Source: Dallia pectoralis (lineage: Eukaryota > Chordata > Actinopteri > Esociformes > Umbridae). Taken from it: DNA of 64,000 nucleotides. The position numbers were made by a program, and so were the translations under genes. The notes under the pieces were generated by a model. That model made no database searches, was not told the origin of the DNA, and saw only the letters and a program-made list of their open reading frames with translations. This document shows, piece by piece, positions 62,011 through 64,000 of the stretch; the first letter of the stretch is position 1; every line of letters starts with the position of its first letter. The stretch spans positions 5,808,628 through 5,872,627 of the forward strand of contig CM055739.1 of NCBI GenBank assembly GCA_029465975.1, in the 5' to 3' direction.

Positions 62011-63469
62011 CTCCGGATTAATTTAAGTTATCACCTGGAGACAATGAGTGTCACAGCAGTGACGTCACCTGTAGAAGATCGGGATGATCAATCATTCTCC
62101 AGAAGATGTATCGACCTGAGCTGACCCGACCCGCTTTGAACTGCATTGTGGGAGACACGGCATGCTGCTTGTTTCCTTGGGTTTTCCCCCTCATCATCAT
62201 CATGACTGCTGCATTCCAGGTTTCAACCGTTTCATCCATTGTCTGGTTCATGTTGATGTTTATCTGTATGCGTTACCCAGTCTATGTTGTTAACCCTTTG
62301 TTGGCCCGATGATAAAACACGCTGAAACAAGGGCACACATTTTCTTCCTCTTCTTACCCATAATGCTAAGTGTGAGTCTGTACTCCAAACTGGAGCCGAT
62401 ACTCAAATTGGCGAGCCGAAACTATCTTTCAGTCCTTTCAAGAAAACAAACACACGATCCTACTTGTGTACAGAAAATGCTAAGACACTGACGCACGGCT
62501 ACATGCCGCTGTCTCCCGTGCTCGTGCGCCACAAATAGTCCTCGTTTCCGACAGAGATAAAGATTAAACAGGAAATTGAAGTCACGATCTGTGACATCAT
62601 TATGTACGGTCAAGTTCAGCAGGACCAGTTCACAGAGACCTAACTCTAAACAGTTCCCATGCACTTATGCATTAGCGCTGTTGGCTCTCCGCTGAGATTT
62701 CACTTCAAGGAAGCACATGTCTGTTGAATTTGTGCGTTATAAACATGTGTCTGTGAGATGTTGTAGTCCCCCGCCGGTTGGCAGACATTTTCAACAGTTC
62801 CTGAGCATGTTGTTCCCATCCATAAACCCTGTAACCAAACCCCCTCTGATTTTCCCAATTCAACGTATCGCCAAGCACCCGATTTGCGGCAAACAGGCTC
62901 TCTCGGGCGTTTGAAAAGAAATCAAAGTCTCTGGAAAGCAGTGATGAGGATTGCATCGGTGTGTGTGTGTGTGTCCAAAAACACCTTTACCCTGAGGCGG
63001 GGAGAGAGGAACACACGTATCCCACAGCTCGGGCATGACCCCTGACCTTTCCAGCCCTGGGATACCCAGAAGGCCAGTGGGAGACTGGAGACATGTGTCA
63101 TGCCACCACGTGCACTAACAACGGGAGACGTGAAACATGTCTGACAAGGTTTCTGCAGATTCACACAGAAAACAGGTCCCTGTAGAACATTTTTCTGAGG
63201 TAGATAAATATTCCATTCTGCGCCGATAGCTCGATAGCTAACGTAGGATCTAATGCGTATGTGCTTCTCATTTGCCTTATCTTTTGAAATGACCACTTGT
63301 CCTCACACCATCATCTCCAGAGGATGTTTGATAGAGCACAGGTTTGGCCCTCAACAATCTCTCACAGTCACACAAACCAGTGATCTACAGTCCAATGAGC
63401 TACAGCAAATGTGACACTGAATCCTTGCAGCCTGAATCTGATAGCTTGACCTCACACCTCCCTTCACAC

Positions 63470-63488
63470 ACACACAGTCACACACGCA

Positions 63489-63532
<44 letters not shown>

Positions 63533-63780
63533 GACACATGCAGACACACACACACACACGCACACACGCAGTCACACGCAGACACACACACACACACAGT
63601 CACACACGCAGACACATGCAGACACACACACACGCAGACACATGCAGACACACACACACACACACACACGCAGTCACAAGCAGACACACACACACACACA
63701 CACACACGCAGTCACACACAGACACACACACACACACACACACGTAGTCACACGCAGACACACACACACACACACACAGA
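63470..63780. repeat. CA array with CGCAGAC/GCAGTCAC spacers
   Basis: CA tracts are interrupted by CGCAGACACATGCAGACAC and ACGCAGTCACACGCAGACAC motifs in irregular order. Confidence 0.93.
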
Positions 63781-64000
63781 CAAACCAGCCCTTGTTTCTC
63801 TAAATGCTTTCTAACTGGGAATGCCCCGGCTTACCTTGACCACATCATCTACAGTCATCATCAACTGTCAGACACATTCCACCTCAGACGGAACATAATA
63901 CTCATAATGAACAGGGCAATCAGACGGAACACGACACTCAGACAGAACCCTCAGACGAGACACAAAACATTTAGACAGAACCCTCAGACGGAACACAACA

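Larger units (their letters stand above)
58477..64000 (-). other. NCKAP5 upstream intron (partial)
   Basis: Sequence upstream of the first supported exon. It contains CA/GATACA repeats (59540-59750), a (TG)n(GA)n tract (59903-59956), arrays at 60822-61066, 61252-61577 and 61889-62010, and a CA/CGCAGAC compound array (63470-63780). One candidate exon end lies at 63835. No conserved N-terminal NCKAP5 exon was found. Confidence 0.7.

Noticed and set aside
63835..63864. Internal 30-nt exon bounded by GACAG and GTAAGC
   Set aside because: Its only frame compatible with the next exon contains an in-frame TAG, so it cannot be an internal coding exon; only the first-exon reading is left as a weak possibility.
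1..64000. tRNA, rRNA or other structural RNA genes
   Set aside because: No cloverleaf, paired A/B box or recognisable rRNA segment was seen by eye; a covariance-model search would be needed to exclude small ones.

Overview
The window is vertebrate genomic DNA, almost certainly from a ray-finned fish. It is intron-rich with canonical GT-AG splice sites, and it is loaded with CA/TG microsatellites, long minisatellites and decayed Tc1-mariner and hAT-type elements of the kind common in teleosts. Several repeat signatures (Tc1-like ends, a small element with GTGTCCCAAAT / ATTTGGGACAC ends) resemble repeats I associate with salmonids and pikes. That lineage guess is an inference and was not tested.

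One gene is supported. It lies on the minus strand and is the fish orthologue of NCKAP5 (NCK-associated protein 5), running from high to low coordinates through the whole window. Ten consecutive coding exons can be placed to the base: 58413-58476, 47142-47275, 29115-29205, 25535-25723, 21655-21723, 19378-19416 (a 39-nt micro-exon), 16798-16917, 8786-8890, 7377-7568 and 3287-6927 (a 3641-nt giant exon). Together they hold 4644 nt, exactly 1548 codons counting the two split end codons. All reading phases agree across the nine internal junctions. The extreme N-terminus lies mostly or wholly beyond the 64000 end, and the C-terminal exons lie below position 1.

The first seven exons encode a long coiled coil. 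The next two are short linkers. The giant exon encodes a Ser/Pro/Lys-rich, probably disordered region with a proline-rich SH3-ligand motif, a TRIP (SxIP-like) motif and the conserved NCKAP5-family C-terminal blocks.

About 93% of the window is intron or flank. Notable contents are: a complete non-autonomous hAT-like element with a perfect 8-bp target duplication (11084-12656); a Tc1-like remnant carrying an 82-bp near-perfect hairpin (48767-48952); a second, deleted Tc1-like element with another insertion inside it (41080-41812); and at least a dozen tandem arrays with units of 11, 15, 16, 20, 20, 22, 24, 39, 41, 49, 53 and 54 bp. Several arrays abut splice sites: UG repeats in the acceptor of the 91-nt exon, a 15-bp array 24 nt from the donor of the 134-nt exon, CA repeats 20 nt from the donor of the 64-nt exon, and an 11-bp array forming an AG-free zone before the 120-nt exon. 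The intron between the micro-exon and the 120-nt exon is about 84% tandem repeat.

No second gene, structural RNA, CRISPR or prokaryotic system is supported. Most long open frames elsewhere are translations of tandem repeats.
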